Source of the DNA: Bdellovibrionales bacterium RIFOXYD1_FULL_55_31
GTDB lineage: Bacteria; Bdellovibrionota; UBA1018
Length of the DNA: 57,713 nucleotides
Direction of reading: 5' to 3'
Assembly: GCA_001770175.1 (NCBI GenBank)
Contig: MEQK01000164.1
Span: 1 to 57,713, forward strand
Below are positions 17,413-26,091 of this stretch, piece after piece. The stretch's first letter is position 1; every line of letters begins with the position of its first letter. A model generated the notes under the pieces. That model saw nothing but the letters and a program-made list of their open reading frames with translations. It did no database searches and was not told the DNA's origin. The position numbers were made by a program, and so were the translations under genes.

Positions 17413-19074
17413 TTAGAGGCTGTCCTTTTTGCTGGCCGTGATCGAGGATCGGTCGATCCACTTTACCAAATCGATATACCTTTCTTCAAACGACTGCGTG
17501 ACGTCTTTCTTTTGTTTGCCGCGGCTCAGGACTTTGCCCGTAAAAAAGAAATCGCGGATTCGCGTGATATCGAGCGTTTCGGCAAGAATCGCCTTGTGAA
17601 GTTTTTTCCCGAAAATTTGACCCAGATAGCGCGCAGCCAACATGGCGGCCGGTGCGTGCCGCGGGGAATTCATCAGTCGGGTCACTTCGCGGCGATTTCC
17701 GGTTTTCCGGAGGAGCGACAAGGTGATTTCCCGCGCGATGACTTCGGCCTTGTTCATCGGTTTTGCCCCCTCAGCGAGTGCTTTGAGGCGGCTTCGGTGG
17801 TCGGCCGGGAGGTCGCATTTGCGGCGAGGATTGAGGATCAGGCTTCCGAGAAACGCAAACGAGGCTTCCAGGACGAGCCTGAAGAAGTCATCGCGTTCGT
17901 GCTGAAAAAGAAGCTTAAAGCGGGTCTGGGTGCGCAGCAGGTGAATCGCCGCGAGCTCAGCGGTCGCGTTTTGAGAGGGGCTTGCCAAGTAGGCGATATC
18001 GGGAGGGATATAAAGTCTCTGGTTGTTCAAGACGTGAAACCGGATCAGTGCGCGCTCAGTCCGTGAGAACCGATGATCCTTGAAAAGGGTGTCGACGAAA
18101 TCGAGCTCGTCAATGGTCCGGACCGTCAGACTCTCGTATGCCTGATGCGGAGATTCGACTCCGAAAAACTCGGCCAGCGTTTTACCATAAGTGACAAGCA
18201 GCGAAAGATAATCGGTCGATTCGTCTTGCTCGATCTGGGCCGCTTCGCCTTCAAGCCAGCTAATCAGGGATTGGAGCTTCGCCCAGGGAGTACTTGCTAA
18301 AACACAGAATACGTTCCTGCGGAGTTTGATGATTTCCGTCTGGAGTTCCTTCGCTTCCCGAGCCAGGCGCCAGTACAGAATGTCGTCGTTCTGATGAATC
18401 GAAATCGAACGGACCGGTCGCCCGAGCCGGAGCTTTGAGGCGATTCTGAGTTCGTCAGGAATGTGCTTGGTCCCTACGTGAAGCTCGCCATAGAGCACGA
18501 TCATACGTCTTGATTGCCCACCTGAAAGCAAAATGCTGATCAGGGATGCCGCCCAACGATCGCGCAGCTTCAGCTCTTCCATCGTCTTGCTGAAGCCGCT
18601 GGCCAACGTGGGCGCGCGCGAACGCGCGCCGGCGCGTCCGGGGCCATTCAGGGCGACGATCTTCACGGAATTCTGGCGTGCCCATTCGAAAATCGGTGCG
18701 TAGTTCTCCCACGGAAATCCCCATTCGTCTTTGTAGCGTATGATCTGATGAAACGCTTCGAGCCCGATCTTGCCGGACTGGAAGGCATCGAGCGCACTCT
18801 GAAACCGGCTCGGAACGACCTCCAGTCCGATCAACCAATCCTCTCCTGGTTGTATCGACTCCCGTATCAGACGAAGCGCGGTTTTCTGGGCCTGGCTGAA
18901 GGTGTGAAAATCAGCGATGAACGTGACCTCCGCGTCCCGAATGCGTCGGATCAGGGCTTTCTTCGAGACCGGCTGAATAAACTTCAGTCGCGAGCCGATT
19001 CCTGAAAAATCGGTTCGAAACTCCCGCTCGTAGTTGCGGATCGCGGCAGGGGCAGGTCCGAGAAGACTTTTCAC
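17413..19074 (-). CDS. ChaN-like (DUF399-type) domain protein
   Basis: A 553-residue cytoplasmic-looking protein. The first 250 residues match the ChaN/DUF399 fold: VTFIADFHTFSQAQ, IGLEVVPSRF, IVALNGPG and YGELHVGTKH, with the His and Glu residues that bind haem or metal in ChaN relatives. Unlike ChaN it has no signal peptide or lipobox. The remaining 300 residues are helical with many charged residues and no motif I recognise. GTG 19074 is the only usual start in a frame that stays open for another 90 bases to the stop of the upstream gene. It follows the gene at 19167-19922 on the same strand and may be co-transcribed. Confidence 0.72.
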   Translation of the reverse strand: MKSLLGPAPAAIRNYEREFRTDFSGIGSRLKFIQPVSKKALIRRIRDAEVTFIADFHTFSQAQKTALRLIRESIQPGEDWLIGLEVVPSRFQSALDAFQSGKIGLEAFHQIIRYKDEWGFPWENYAPIFEWARQNSVKIVALNGPGRAGARSRAPTLASGFSKTMEELKLRDRWAASLISILLSGGQSRRMIVLYGELHVGTKHIPDELRIASKLRLGRPVRSISIHQNDDILYWRLAREAKELQTEIIKLRRNVFCVLASTPWAKLQSLISWLEGEAAQIEQDESTDYLSLLVTYGKTLAEFFGVESPHQAYESLTVRTIDELDFVDTLFKDHRFSRTERALIRFHVLNNQRLYIPPDIAYLASPSQNATAELAAIHLLRTQTRFKLLFQHERDDFFRLVLEASFAFLGSLILNPRRKCDLPADHRSRLKALAEGAKPMNKAEVIAREITLSLLRKTGNRREVTRLMNSPRHAPAAMLAARYLGQIFGKKLHKAILAETLDITRIRDFFFTGKVLSRGKQKKDVTQSFEERYIDLVKWIDRSSITASKKDSL

Positions 19075-19166
19075 CTCGAGGGCAAGAGAACGGAAAATCC
19101 TTCGCTGCAGGAACAGGAGTCGTTCATGGGCAGTGCCCCTGATTCGCTTTGCGGGTCGGCGCTGCT

Positions 19167-19922
19167 TCAGGTCAACGCCCCCGGTTCATTTGCAATTTCG
19201 TGAGTGGAGCTTGCGAACAAGAATGACCATCGGTGGGAACACCGCGGAGATCCCGTTGAATCTTCGATCGAGATCCCGTTATTCAAGGAGTAGACGAAAC
19301 CGCGAATCCATTGTGAGTGGAGCTTGCACAGCTGATCCGCGACCGGTTGGACCTCGGGAAACGAGACCTGATGGGGGCAGCGATGAAATTCGAAGACCAG
19401 TTCGCTGTCAGTCGCTCTCTTGATCAGAAATGGTTCACCATGCGGATTTCTCCCGAAAGGGGAGTCGCCCATCGCGAGAAAAAGGAGTCGAAGATCCTGC
19501 CGGGACTTCACCGGCATTCCTGACCACCGCTTTTCACCGAGGTTGCGGCCCATTTTCCAGGCCGTGAGATCAAGAACGGTATTGAGGGCATCGCGTTCCG
19601 CTTGCGGAGTACGTTCAAAAAGATTGATCAGCGTCCAAGCTTGGACTGTCCATACCGTATGTTCCAGTCTTCCGAGAACGTCATCGGGCGAAGTATCATC
19701 GAGGAGCATGTCGATCTTGGTTTCACTCAAGGAATCAAGCATCCAGAGATTCTGCGTTACATCATGATCTTGTCCACGAGTCATGAGATGGGGAAGGCGC
19801 TGGATCTGAAGCTCTTTGATCCATGCCAGGGTAAGATCATGAAAATCAGCGAGATTTCGGAACCACTGATAATGCTTCGTGGTGCTGCTGGGCAAATGCC
19901 AGGCATGTTCCTTTTTGCTCAT
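19167..19922 (-). CDS. unknown soluble protein
   Basis: A 251-residue protein without signal peptide or membrane segments, rich in Trp in its first two thirds (WHLP, WFRNL, WIKEL, WMLDS, WTVQAWTL). The C-terminal part has a His/Cys-rich stretch, HRCPHQ, then CKLHSQWIRGF about 20 residues later, which could hold a metal or form a small active site. The layout loosely recalls thiazoline hydrolase-type proteins, but I cannot support that. It lies 92 bases upstream of the ChaN-like gene on the same strand. Confidence 0.62.
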   Translation of the reverse strand: MSKKEHAWHLPSSTTKHYQWFRNLADFHDLTLAWIKELQIQRLPHLMTRGQDHDVTQNLWMLDSLSETKIDMLLDDTSPDDVLGRLEHTVWTVQAWTLINLFERTPQAERDALNTVLDLTAWKMGRNLGEKRWSGMPVKSRQDLRLLFLAMGDSPFGRNPHGEPFLIKRATDSELVFEFHRCPHQVSFPEVQPVADQLCKLHSQWIRGFVYSLNNGISIEDSTGSPRCSHRWSFLFASSTHEIANEPGALT

Positions 19923-19988
19923 ACTACGAGTTTAGCCCAACGTTGCCGGTAGGTGAATCGCGAATTCCGCGTTTACCAAGGGGGGGTA

Positions 19989-20020
19989 CGGGCCCCGCGA
20001 TCCGAAAAATGCGGGGCCCG
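19989..20020. terminator. perfect 10-bp GC stem-loop, terminator-like
   Basis: CGGGCCCCGC at 19989-19998 and GCGGGGCCCG at 20011-20020 pair perfectly around a 12-base loop. It sits just after the lipoprotein gene (minus strand) and before the next gene. No U-tract follows on the minus strand; it may be a processing or attenuation stem instead. Confidence 0.45.
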
Positions 20021-20042
20021 GAGGGAATTGGGGCGGGGGCTA

Positions 20043-20708
20043 TCAGCGCTTTCCCAAATCGTCACGAATAGAGACGTCCTGCAGTTCGTTTCCGCAGCTT
20101 GCCGGAAGCGAGTATGAGCCTGATGCGACGCCTTGGGAAAACCCACAATCCAGAATGCGTATTTTGGACTGTGTCGGATCAAATTGATTTCCGTCCCGGA
20201 GCGCGACTACCAATTCAAGCGCGAACCGGGAGGTGGTCAAAGACGGAAGGGTCACGTCTTTGGTAATAAAACTGTATTTATAACCGCCGTTGTAGCGAAA
20301 GTCCCAGAGTCCAAGACTCAGGGACGTGTTGAAGCTCATACTGGCAAGCGGGCCGCTGATTTGAACGTTCGCATACGGGTAGAGCGCCGAACCATTTTGA
20401 GACTTATAAAGCGCGATCGAAACGATCTGCGGCTGAACAGGGCCGTAGTCGGACATTTCCTGAAGCGCTTCGGTCGTCATAGTAGCCGAATACGTTCCCA
20501 TCAAGGCATCCACCGTCGAAACCAAGGATCCCGCCAGATTACTATTCGGCGCCGGCCCGTTCTGGGGCGCCGGGGTCGTTTGATGAGGCGGTACGGAATT
20601 GGTCGGGCGGGTTTCGCTCGTTTGTTGGCCACAACCGATCATGAGCATTGAAGCGGAAGCTGCTGCGAGAATCGCGATCAACAATTTTGAATCTTTTTGC
20701 ACACTCAT
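20043..20708 (-). CDS. predicted lipoprotein of unknown function
   Basis: A 221-residue exported protein. The signal peptide ends in the lipobox MLMIGC|G near residue 25, followed by a 35-residue Pro/Thr/Asn-rich linker. The mature domain, about 150 residues, is rich in Ser, aromatic residues and alternating hydrophobic positions, as in a beta sandwich. Two cysteines in the C-terminal third (LDCGFSQG and LPASCGNE) could form a disulfide. ATG 20708 is preceded by GGAG at good spacing. No family recognised. Confidence 0.65.
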   Translation of the reverse strand: MSVQKDSKLLIAILAAASASMLMIGCGQQTSETRPTNSVPPHQTTPAPQNGPAPNSNLAGSLVSTVDALMGTYSATMTTEALQEMSDYGPVQPQIVSIALYKSQNGSALYPYANVQISGPLASMSFNTSLSLGLWDFRYNGGYKYSFITKDVTLPSLTTSRFALELVVALRDGNQFDPTQSKIRILDCGFSQGVASGSYSLPASCGNELQDVSIRDDLGKR

Positions 20709-20879
20709 AACCACTCCAGCCTAAGAACCTACTATTTGGAAGGCCTCTCTCATGCCGATCCGCCGATCCAATGAGGATCTATGACTGCACGTGTGGTGCC
20801 ACGGACGCAGGGGCGTGCGAATAGAAATAATTATCCGGAATGATTGAACTCTCATGTTAGAAAATGAACGTCAGAACTG

Positions 20880-23708
20880 TCAAATAAGTGTACAGCCGGA
20901 AAGCAACTCAACCAGTTCCGCAGCTTTCTGATTTTGTTCACCGTGGGAACGAAGAATATCTGAAGCGGTTGACTCGGCAAGTTCCATTCGGCGCGGGACA
21001 CGAAGGTATTGGAGGAGTTCGCTCCAGGTTGGGTGCTGAAGGCCTTCGCATTGTTCCCAGAGAAGGTCGATGATGTTTGGCTGGTCTGAGCCGATATGAA
21101 GAGTGAAACCGAGCTCGGTTGCGAGCAGGATGCCATTGGTAGGTGATTTCACGCGTTCCATGCAGCCGATCGGAATATGGAGCGGCAGGTTTCCGGTAAT
21201 CCTGATCTCCGGATGAAGCGTGATCGCAATGGGCTCAGCTTTAGGAATGATATTCATGATTCCACGCCAGCGGACCAGGCCTTGTGCGCCGATCACGGGC
21301 TCTAGGCGTTTTTGTGCAATTCTGACCTGTTCGAGACCGCGCGCCGCCCGAACGAAAATCGCGGCGCGGATTTTTGATCCTGTTTCGTCTGATGGAAGCC
21401 GATTGAGCGCCTCTCGAACCTGTTTGGGGCGATAGGCACATTCGGATGCAAGCCTTTCCCATTCGCCGGGGAGAGGATGAGCAAACGTCGACGGGTCAGA
21501 ATTCGGCAGAACTACACCGAGCGCCTCGAACAAGGCTTTCGGAATCGGAATCCATTTCACGGTCTGTTCGTCTAGCACCCATCGGTTGTTGCGGCGTTCG
21601 GCATGATGATCGAGCCACTCGCGAATCGGCTCGGATTCGAGGAATACGCATAGCGGCGCCGTCCAAGTGTCGTCGGGAACAAGGATGAGAAATCCTTTTC
21701 CCGCCGCCAATTCGGCGTTCTCACGCGGGATGGCGCGCGCGAGCAAGCGTCTCTGCTCGCCGTCCTGGGCGCAATCCACCCAGAGCCCCTTCAGGGTGGG
21801 GTCGATGATCCAGCGGTTCTGGTTTCGCGGATCGCCTTCCGGAGTTGCGCAAACCGTCGTCGCATGCGCGAGAGGAAGGGATGCCGCGCGAAGTTTTTCG
21901 AGCGCAACGAGGGCCGTCTGAGAGGCGGGCTCAGGCCAGCGTTCTGCCCATTCCTGCTGAGAGGTCGGACTCCGAGTGAGCTGCAACTCCCATTGCCCGT
22001 GGAATTGCGCTGTCGTTCCCATTCCCGCAGTTTCGTAGCCGCCGGTCGGCTTATCCGCGAGGTCGGGACCTAACGCATCCTGCAGCAGTACCGGCAATTC
22101 CACATGGCTTCGGATCTGGCCTCGCACACTCAACTGAGTCGGCCGGTGCGCGAGCCGATCTTCGAGCTTCGCTTCGCGCGAGAATAGATAAAGATACTTC
22201 GGAAAAAGCGGGATCGAGACCGGAAGCGAGTGTTTCACTTCGCTGAAATTCCACTCACGAACGAGCTTGGCTTTCTCAAGGAGGAAGCCAAGCATTTCTT
22301 CTCCTTCTTTCACTGAAAGAGGCTCTTCGCGTGCCCACCAAAGGAACCCGCCTGGACGCAGTTTGCTCAGGGCTACACAGGCCTGAAGGGCGCCAAGGCT
22401 TGTTGAGGCGCGGCGCATCTTCTTGAAATACGGCAATGTCTCGACCTGTTCACGAAAACGCTGTGAGCTCGGAGTTCTGTTTTGCCCGCGAATGGAGACT
22501 TCTTCAAAGACGAATGCGATATCGCAGGCTTCCATCTCGGCGATTCGTGATCCGATCGAAGGCTTCGCGGAAGATAACGCGAGACTGAGCTGATCTCGCG
22601 AATGCGTTTCGAGTCCGTTGCCAACGGCCCAGAGCGGGGGAGTGGAGGGGCCCCACCACAGGAGCGCCAGTTCAGCGACGATCATTTGGAAAAGCGAAGC
22701 TTCGGTGCCGATCCAGCTCACCTCTACCGGACCGTTTCTCACGATCGCTCCATCCCTGAGCGTGGGCGAAAACGCGATTTTCGCGCGTCGCAGTCGCGAT
22801 CGATCAGGTGTCACGCCGAAGCCAAGTTCGAGGCTTGCATCCCAAAGAGCCTTGAAAAACCGCGGATCGTACCCCGACAAATGCGCATGCCGGGCACGAG
22901 CGGTCGGGGCGATTAAGCTGGTCAAAAAAGTCGGGCCTTCGTCCGTAATCCGGAAGCTTTCGAGGCGGTTCCAGATTTCCTGCTGGATCGACCCGCTCGG
23001 GATGTACCACGAATAAAGATTGCGCCGGGTGAATTGCCAGCCTTCGCGATCGAGCGGCACGTGCGGTTTGAGTGCGCTCGTCAGTGCCCAATTCAGGTCG
23101 CTCAGGTCCTGGCGGGTCCAGGTCCGGAGACCGCGATCCGACCATGCTTTCAGGAGCAGTGTTTGACCGAGAACGACTAAGGCAATTTCCTCGAAATAAG
23201 TCTGAAGTGCTGATTCCTGCGCGGAACTTCTGGCGCCCTCAATCCAGCGGCGGAGCCCGCCGGCTGCATCGGCATTGCCAGCCAAAGTACTTGGGCCGGG
23301 AGTCAGGTGTGCAAGTTGATCGAGGTACTGCGCGATCGCCTCGCGCCGGCTCACGTTCAATTCGAGTAAGCGCCGCAGATTGCCCTCGAGCTCCTGGACG
23401 ATCTGGCTTTTTAAAACGACCAGGAACGGGAGTACGGAGGAAAAGGGCGACGGCAGCTCAGCAACCGCTGAATTGGCGTGCTCTTGCGAAATCGCCAAAT
23501 CCAGAAACTGCGCCATTTGGCTTCGTGTGTCAGGTTTCGTTGCGTTTGAATTTTCGCCCTGCCCGGAAGTTTCGCAATTCGGCGATACAGCCCCTGGGGT
23601 TCCCGCGGAAGGGTCAGCCCCATTTTGCGAAGAATTCGCATCATCTTTATTGGACGGTTCTGCCGCCAAAAGCAAAGACCGGAGGTCAAAAGAGACCGGT
23701 TTGTCCAT
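20880..23708 (-). CDS. large protein resembling a degenerate N6-adenine DNA methyltransferase
   Basis: A 942-residue protein with a low-complexity Ser/Asn/Gly-rich stretch at residues 18-65. Residues 170-270 (LGQTLLLKAWSDRGL, YSWYIPSGS) look like the helical front of type I/IIG methyltransferases. At 395-465, CDIAFVFEEVSIRGQ, LPYFKKM and LSKLRPGGFLWWAREEPLS follow the order of the catalytic region (D-x-x-x-x-NPPY, then L-PGG), but the NPPY position reads FEEV. Residues 670-730 (FLILVPDD, LCVFLESEPIREWL, VKWIPIP) look like a target-recognition domain. No FxGxG SAM loop is evident. No endonuclease motif or partner gene is beside it. Family assignment is inference; a catalytic role in methylation seems unlikely. 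Confidence 0.6.
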   Translation of the reverse strand: MDKPVSFDLRSLLLAAEPSNKDDANSSQNGADPSAGTPGAVSPNCETSGQGENSNATKPDTRSQMAQFLDLAISQEHANSAVAELPSPFSSVLPFLVVLKSQIVQELEGNLRRLLELNVSRREAIAQYLDQLAHLTPGPSTLAGNADAAGGLRRWIEGARSSAQESALQTYFEEIALVVLGQTLLLKAWSDRGLRTWTRQDLSDLNWALTSALKPHVPLDREGWQFTRRNLYSWYIPSGSIQQEIWNRLESFRITDEGPTFLTSLIAPTARARHAHLSGYDPRFFKALWDASLELGFGVTPDRSRLRRAKIAFSPTLRDGAIVRNGPVEVSWIGTEASLFQMIVAELALLWWGPSTPPLWAVGNGLETHSRDQLSLALSSAKPSIGSRIAEMEACDIAFVFEEVSIRGQNRTPSSQRFREQVETLPYFKKMRRASTSLGALQACVALSKLRPGGFLWWAREEPLSVKEGEEMLGFLLEKAKLVREWNFSEVKHSLPVSIPLFPKYLYLFSREAKLEDRLAHRPTQLSVRGQIRSHVELPVLLQDALGPDLADKPTGGYETAGMGTTAQFHGQWELQLTRSPTSQQEWAERWPEPASQTALVALEKLRAASLPLAHATTVCATPEGDPRNQNRWIIDPTLKGLWVDCAQDGEQRRLLARAIPRENAELAAGKGFLILVPDDTWTAPLCVFLESEPIREWLDHHAERRNNRWVLDEQTVKWIPIPKALFEALGVVLPNSDPSTFAHPLPGEWERLASECAYRPKQVREALNRLPSDETGSKIRAAIFVRAARGLEQVRIAQKRLEPVIGAQGLVRWRGIMNIIPKAEPIAITLHPEIRITGNLPLHIPIGCMERVKSPTNGILLATELGFTLHIGSDQPNIIDLLWEQCEGLQHPTWSELLQYLRVPRRMELAESTASDILRSHGEQNQKAAELVELLSGCTLI

Positions 23709-23888
23709 TCACTTCCCCGAAAAACTTCCCCAAAACGCTCGTTCTCAAACCCAAAATTTTATTGAAGGACGACAGTGATACCAGCGAAGTTTTCTTTTTG
23801 GCGAGAGAAAAAAACGGCTAGCACTGGCCGTTGAATATTTGCTTGGAAAACCTCGAACATAGCCGGTCAAAATAAAGTACCGCGCGCA

Positions 23889-23917
23889 TTGACGCATCGC
23901 GACAACTTGGGTATAAG
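23889..23917 (+). promoter_or_regulatory. sigma70-like promoter of the phosphatase gene
   Basis: TTGACG at 23889-23894, a 17-base spacer, and TATAAG at 23912-23917. The predicted start point (about 23924) falls next to the ATG at 23925, so the transcript would be leaderless. The rest of the gap 23709-23888 holds A/T-rich runs and no gene. Confidence 0.6.
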
Positions 23918-23924
23918 GTTTTCG

Positions 23925-24515
23925 ATGAAGGTACACTATCTTGCCATTGTGGCTCTGACGCTTTGCTTACCGGTGCCATTTCTAACATCAAGTTATGCGG
24001 TCGAACAAAGGACGGAGTTTTCGTTTCAAGACCCGGGGAACGTCATTGATGAATTCCACGCTGTATCCCCTGGAATCTACCGGGGCGCAGTTCCAGGCGT
24101 AAATGGTCTGCAAGCCCTCGCGAAATTTGGTGTAAAAACCATCATTAATCTCAAAACGAATTTCACCGGGGATGATGAACGTCGGATCGCGGAGTCATTG
24201 GGAATGCAGTATGTGGCTAAACCGATGGTTCCGTTTCTCCGTCCTCAGGATCGCGACATGGCTGAAATTCTGAGAATCCTCGCAGACGGCTCTCAACATC
24301 CAGTGTTTGTTCATTGTAGGCACGGCCAGGATCGCACGGGACTCGTGATCGGACTCTATCGGGTTTTCGTCGAAAACTGGAGCCCGGCAGCCGCGTATGA
24401 CGAAATGCTTCGATATAATTTTCATCCCGAACTTTCGGCGCTGCAAAGCTATTTTGAGGAAAAGACTGACTGGTCACCCAAAGGAGAACTGATTTATGAG
24501 CTGGTCACTTTATAA
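23925..24515 (+). CDS. exported DSP/tyrosine phosphatase-like protein
   Basis: A 196-residue protein. Residues 1-26 are a signal peptide (VHYLAIVALTLCLP, then SSYA). The mature part has the dual-specificity phosphatase layout: YRGAVPG, GVKTIINLK, and the P-loop HCRHGQDRTG with the C-x5-R signature near residue 135. The general acid may be the Asp in LRPQDRDM. Relatives dephosphorylate proteins, phosphoinositides or inositol phosphates; an exported one would act in the periplasm. ATG 23925 fits the signal peptide and the promoter. The next gene starts inside its 3' end. Confidence 0.82.
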   Translation: MKVHYLAIVALTLCLPVPFLTSSYAVEQRTEFSFQDPGNVIDEFHAVSPGIYRGAVPGVNGLQALAKFGVKTIINLKTNFTGDDERRIAESLGMQYVAKPMVPFLRPQDRDMAEILRILADGSQHPVFVHCRHGQDRTGLVIGLYRVFVENWSPAAAYDEMLRYNFHPELSALQSYFEEKTDWSPKGELIYELVTL

Positions 24516-25065
24516 TATGCGCGTGCTCTTTTTGGGTGTTGTTCTTCTTGTCGCCACATCGTTGGCTTCAAAAATGACTTTCGCGAAAGACGTGCGTTTC
24601 ATGACTATTGTCGGGCAGGACCGCGCCGATACTGTCGAACTTGAAGAAACCGCTGTCCTGATCCGTGAAGATGCAAAGGGTGGCTTGGCGTCTATCAAGG
24701 TGGTCAGTGAAGCCAATACGGTAAACGAAACTTACACGCTCCAGCAGCTTCGATCGATGAGGGGATCTCCGATTAAGTACAAATATCGAAGTTGGCTCAT
24801 CAACATGGACGTGAACGTCCTGACGATTGATGGTCAGAATCTCACTTCGCAAGGCGGCACGCTTGTTTTGAGGTATTTTCACAACGTTACGAAACCCAGA
24901 AACGGATCAGGCGTTCTCGAGCTCGAAATCGAGCGGCACGGAAGGCAGTGGTTCGCCTCGGTAAACGATCAAGCCGGACGACGGCCTATTCAAACACTCC
25001 ACCTTGTCCTGAATACGATGATGTCCGGCGTGCCCATTGGAGTCGGCGGGGTGATCGCGGAGTAA
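24496..25065 (+). CDS. exported protein of unknown function
   Basis: A 189-residue protein with a signal peptide (MRVLFLGVVLLVATSLAS then FAKD). The mature chain alternates polar and hydrophobic residues as in a beta protein, with a Gly-rich patch (GGTLVLRYF) and no cysteines. ATG 24496 has AAAGGAG about ten bases upstream and overlaps the phosphatase end by 20 bases; ATG 24517 begins right at the signal peptide and is also plausible. Coupling to the phosphatase suggests a shared periplasmic role. No family recognised. Confidence 0.65.
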   Translation: MSWSLYNMRVLFLGVVLLVATSLASKMTFAKDVRFMTIVGQDRADTVELEETAVLIREDAKGGLASIKVVSEANTVNETYTLQQLRSMRGSPIKYKYRSWLINMDVNVLTIDGQNLTSQGGTLVLRYFHNVTKPRNGSGVLELEIERHGRQWFASVNDQAGRRPIQTLHLVLNTMMSGVPIGVGGVIAE

Positions 25066-25122
25066 GTCACTCACGCGGCCAGGGCTGAGTAATTATTTAT
25101 AAATTCAAGAAGTTGTTGATGT

Positions 25123-25151
25123 TTGACGCAAACGCTTCGGTCCGGTAAACT
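25123..25151 (+). promoter_or_regulatory. sigma70-like promoter of the receiver-PilZ gene
   Basis: TTGACG at 25123-25128 and TAAACT at 25146-25151 with a 17-base spacer. A transcript from about 25158 would carry AGAAGG ahead of GTG 25184. Confidence 0.6.
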
Positions 25152-25183
25152 AAAGTAAATTGCTATCTGGAAGAAGGACGTTT

Positions 25184-25933
25184 GTGAGGCGAATCTTCGA
25201 GAACAAAACAATTATCATTGTTGATGCCGATCTCGATCTTCGCGAGATGTTGGCTTTTGAATTTCGATCCCGCGGAGCGATTACCCGCGAATTTGGCAAT
25301 GTCCAGTTGGCGATCGAAGCCGGGCTAAATAGCGTGAATGGAATAATTACCGAAGTTTACACCCCCAGGGGTTCTGGGATTGACCTCCTGGTTCAGGCTA
25401 GAAAATTCAGCCAGACGGTGCCGGTGATACTGACAAATGGTTTTTCGGATATCAGTGATGCCGAAGCGTTTCGTTTGGGAGCTTCAGCGGTTTTTTTGAA
25501 ACCTTTCGACCTGAAGGTCTTGGCTCGAGCGCTGGCGGGAATGCTTGACCCGAAATCCGGCCAAAGTGCTCGCCGTGCAGCACGATATCCGACGGACATT
25601 CCAACCGAGCTGCGCCTGATGAGAACGGCGCGAAAGGTTGCGGGGCGGATTTTTAACATCAGCCGGACAGGCGCTTTTGTTCACCTGGCAAACGAAGTGC
25701 CCGAGCAAGGTGAAATCGTCAATTTTGCTTTTCGATTCGAGAAGGGACCCGCAATTCAGGTCCGAGGAAAAGCGGTCGTTCGTTGGACGAGGGCTGATTC
25801 AGGGCAGGATCTTCCAACAGGTTGCGGAATCGAATTCCAGGACTTGACCGAAAACGCTCAAGCCGAGATGGCTCGAATACTCGAATCCTTGAATGCTGAT
25901 CACGACAAATGGGTCAGCCAGTTCAGGCCGTAG
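25184..25933 (+). CDS. receiver-PilZ protein with Glu at the phosphoacceptor site
   Basis: A 249-residue cytoplasmic protein. Residues 8-125 form a CheY-like receiver: acidic pair VDAD, Thr in ILTNGFS and Lys in FLKPFD are all present, but the phosphoacceptor Asp is Glu57 (IITEVYTP). Residues 132-245 form a PilZ domain with the c-di-GMP motifs RRAAR and NISRTG intact. A Glu there usually blocks phosphorylation and can mimic the phosphorylated state, so output may depend on c-di-GMP alone. GTG 25184 has AGAAGG five to six bases upstream; TTG 25160 is an in-frame alternative. No kinase gene is adjacent. Confidence 0.85.
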   Translation: MRRIFENKTIIIVDADLDLREMLAFEFRSRGAITREFGNVQLAIEAGLNSVNGIITEVYTPRGSGIDLLVQARKFSQTVPVILTNGFSDISDAEAFRLGASAVFLKPFDLKVLARALAGMLDPKSGQSARRAARYPTDIPTELRLMRTARKVAGRIFNISRTGAFVHLANEVPEQGEIVNFAFRFEKGPAIQVRGKAVVRWTRADSGQDLPTGCGIEFQDLTENAQAEMARILESLNADHDKWVSQFRP

Positions 25934-26091
25934 GAGCTTGGGCGGTCCGAAGGTTTTCAGAACCAGACCCAAAGAAATTGCGTCTGATAAGAAATATTAT
26001 GTCAACCAGACGAGATCCTGTCGGTCTTGCATAATTGCACGCTTTCTTCGACTCAGTTCGTCTTCCTCACGCGGTTTGCTACTCTACTGCT

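Noticed and set aside
25934..26091. Coding start of the HExxH protein at TTG 26035
   Set aside because: The 19 extra residues precede a clear signal peptide at ATG 26092 and have no ribosome site.
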